Source: Gryganskiella cystojenkinii
Taxonomy: Eukaryota > Mortierellomycota > Mortierellomycetes > Mortierellales > Mortierellaceae
Direction of reading: 5' to 3'
Length of the DNA stretch: 32,216 bases
Assembly (NCBI GenBank): GCA_015852425.1
Contig: JAAAIG010000410.1
Coordinates: 271 to 32,486 of the forward strand
Positions 30,912 to 32,216 of the stretch are shown piece after piece. How positions within the stretch are numbered: position 1 is the stretch's first letter; each line of letters begins with the position of its first letter. The notes below the pieces were generated by a model. It ran no database searches. It was not told the origin of the DNA and saw only the letters and a list, made by a program, of their open reading frames with translations. The position numbers were made by a program, and so were the translations under genes.

Positions 30912-30938
30912 CACACACACACACACACACACACACAC
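30912..30938. repeat. (CA)n microsatellite
   Basis: A perfect CA dinucleotide repeat of 27 nt (13.5 units) in non-coding DNA. Confidence 0.95.
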
Positions 30939-31317
30939 CAGTCATTGTTTTTCTGTCCATGTGAGTCGCTCTCCATGCTCTATGAAACTCTACGCCAAGG
31001 AGATAAATTTTTTATTCAGATTTTCATGAATAACCCCCCGTTGTCCTTAGACAAGCAAATTGCCCATCCTTCCAGGTCCCATCCTCAGCAGCGACAACGA
31101 AGCACCGTCCTGCTGGTTCACCAAAGGATCCAACTCGACAACTCATCGTAAAAACCCTGTCTCAGTATCTGCGAGGTGAGATAAACCCGATTTTACGTGA
31201 TGGGACCCCTTGCCATGCTTCGCCCATTCCTTTGTTAGATTTCGATGTAGTCCATACTCACTCGGCTTTTGATTTTGTCGTTTTGCTGTAGCTAGAATAT
31301 AGAAAACAGATTTAGCC

Positions 31318-32216
31318 ATGACGAACCCAAAGACGAACTCACTTTTGTTGCCCCACACTGGAGGATCGCATTCGAGGACTCCCAGCACGGACTCGAGCGG
31401 GAAGAGGAGATCGTTTTTGCGTGGAATGTATGAAAAATTCCGATCCAAGTCTCCAACTCCTGCAGCAGGCAACCATGCGACCAATGCGACTCCTGCTCCT
31501 AATCCAGTTCAGGGAAACATCAATGCGTCAAGATCATCGCCCAACATGTCCATCACGACCGCAAACTCGGGTGTCTCAACTGGACAGGCAGCTCTCTCGT
31601 CAGGAATTGCGTCCAATCTTGCCCAGGCCGCATCCACGACCAACTTAGGAACTCCATCGGTCGGCCTCACTTCCATTGGCATAACGGCCCCCACGCCTAC
31701 TGGAAGCAGTCAGATCTCGCTCAGTCTCTCTTTCAGTGCTCCAAAGAAAACGAGAACCACCACTTTGACCCCAAGATCAGATCTCTTCCCAAAGAATAGC
31801 ATCGCCAGAGTCAACATCGACGTCTCTGCACCCAAGATCGGACATGATTTTGATAGCACTGAACAACTCACCATCTGTGCTGGTATTCTCAACGACATCT
31901 TTCAGGCACCACCCATCTCCTCTTCTTCGTCGCCTGCTCAGTCTACAGCATCCGCCAACAACCATCCTACTTTTGGTTCGCTCAGTTTATCACAGAAAGA
32001 ATGGATCTTGGAGATGGAGAAGAATCCCATTGAAAGGCAGTACGTCTATCAGATTATGGATCGGATGGTAAATCAGTTTTTCTCCAACGACTTGAAGGAC
32101 GCTGAATCCATTCGCGAAATTGTCTTCCTGGGATCCGTGCTGAACACAAAGACTTACAAGAAGCTTCTCGAATGCTTTCTCCGTCGTTTGGATGGATCCA
32201 CTCTCCTCGATATAGA
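31318..32216 (+). CDS. N-terminus of a large protein, probably a Mortierellaceae NACHT/repeat-type family (3' end off window)
   Basis: Open from ATG 31318 (context GCCATGACG) to the window edge, 299 complete codons. Residues 1 to about 145 are Ser/Thr/Pro-rich and disordered, including a basic SGKRRSFLRGMYEKFRSKSP. From about 150 the protein becomes ordered: FPKNSIARVNIDVSAPKIGH, then EQLTICAGILNDIF, then EWILEMEKNPIERQYVYQIM and KTYKKLLECFLRRLDGSTLL. From memory, this layout matches the start of very large fungal proteins with an alpha-helical N-terminal region followed by NACHT and WD40 or other repeats, which are common in Mortierella. The decisive domains lie outside the window, so the family is tentative. 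The long Ser/Thr-rich start may be a regulatory tail. Confidence 0.6.
   Translation, partial: MTNPKTNSLLLPHTGGSHSRTPSTDSSGKRRSFLRGMYEKFRSKSPTPAAGNHATNATPAPNPVQGNINASRSSPNMSITTANSGVSTGQAALSSGIASNLAQAASTTNLGTPSVGLTSIGITAPTPTGSSQISLSLSFSAPKKTRTTTLTPRSDLFPKNSIARVNIDVSAPKIGHDFDSTEQLTICAGILNDIFQAPPISSSSSPAQSTASANNHPTFGSLSLSQKEWILEMEKNPIERQYVYQIMDRMVNQFFSNDLKDAESIREIVFLGSVLNTKTYKKLLECFLRRLDGSTLLDI

Larger units (their letters stand above)
29929..31317. other. Spacer with decayed frames and a CA microsatellite
   Basis: About 1.4 kb without an intact gene. It contains a TATA candidate (29956-29963), a possible transposase remnant (30026-30229), a CA repeat and, near 31200-31317, the presumed promoter of the gene starting at 31318. 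Frames at 30325-30534 and 30519-30796 are short and unrecognised. Confidence 0.6.

Noticed and set aside
1..32216. tRNA, rRNA or CRISPR array
   Set aside because: I looked for tRNA T-loop patterns, rRNA-like blocks and regularly spaced repeats on both strands and saw none; a tRNAscan or Infernal run would be decisive.

Overview
This 32.2-kb window looks like nuclear DNA from an early-diverging filamentous fungus, most likely Mortierellaceae (Mortierellomycota). The evidence is: short GT-AG introns of about 80-150 nt with TACTAAC-like branch points; pyrimidine-rich gene starts; an exportin-4 gene, which budding yeast lacks; and, at the right edge, a Ser/Thr-rich protein start that resembles a large protein family I remember from Mortierella genomes. 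The assignment is an inference. I see no tRNA, rRNA or CRISPR array.

Left part (1-8546) holds three tandem minus-strand genes: YME2 (mitochondrial inner-membrane RNA12/RRM protein, 3' end off the window), XPO4 (exportin-4, 12 exons, whole) and a class I SAM-dependent methyltransferase of bacterial flavour with one intron. I rebuilt their exon structures by hand. The complete models XPO4 and methyltransferase sum to whole codons, and in YME2 all phases agree up to the edge.

Middle part (8547-18576) holds a 656-residue low-complexity protein of unknown function on the plus strand. It converges on a four-exon minus-strand gene for a 986-residue Sds3/Dep1-type subunit of a Sin3-Rpd3 histone deacetylase complex. 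A 2.5-kb non-coding divergent promoter region then separates that gene from the next.

The main discovery is at 18577-24682: a seven-exon gene for a 1594-residue transcription factor. It joins an Spt23/Mga2-type N-terminus (DNA-binding-like region, IPT/TIG domain, ankyrin repeats) to three C-terminal C2H2 zinc fingers that look like those of Crz1, the calcineurin-activated factor. The C-terminal membrane anchor expected of Spt23/Mga2 is absent, and the linker contains one match each to the calcineurin docking motifs PxIxIT and LxVP. The last ankyrin part and all fingers lie in one uninterrupted exon, so the fusion is not a splice-prediction artefact.

Right part (24683-31317) is an accessory, gene-poor stretch. 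It holds a decayed Sel1-repeat gene, a duplicated promoter-plus-leader module placed before two unrelated reading frames (116 aa and 500 aa, with codon use richer in A/T than the neighbours), a truncated copy of the second frame, short tandem repeats and a possible transposase remnant. The window ends inside the N-terminus of a large protein (31318 onward).
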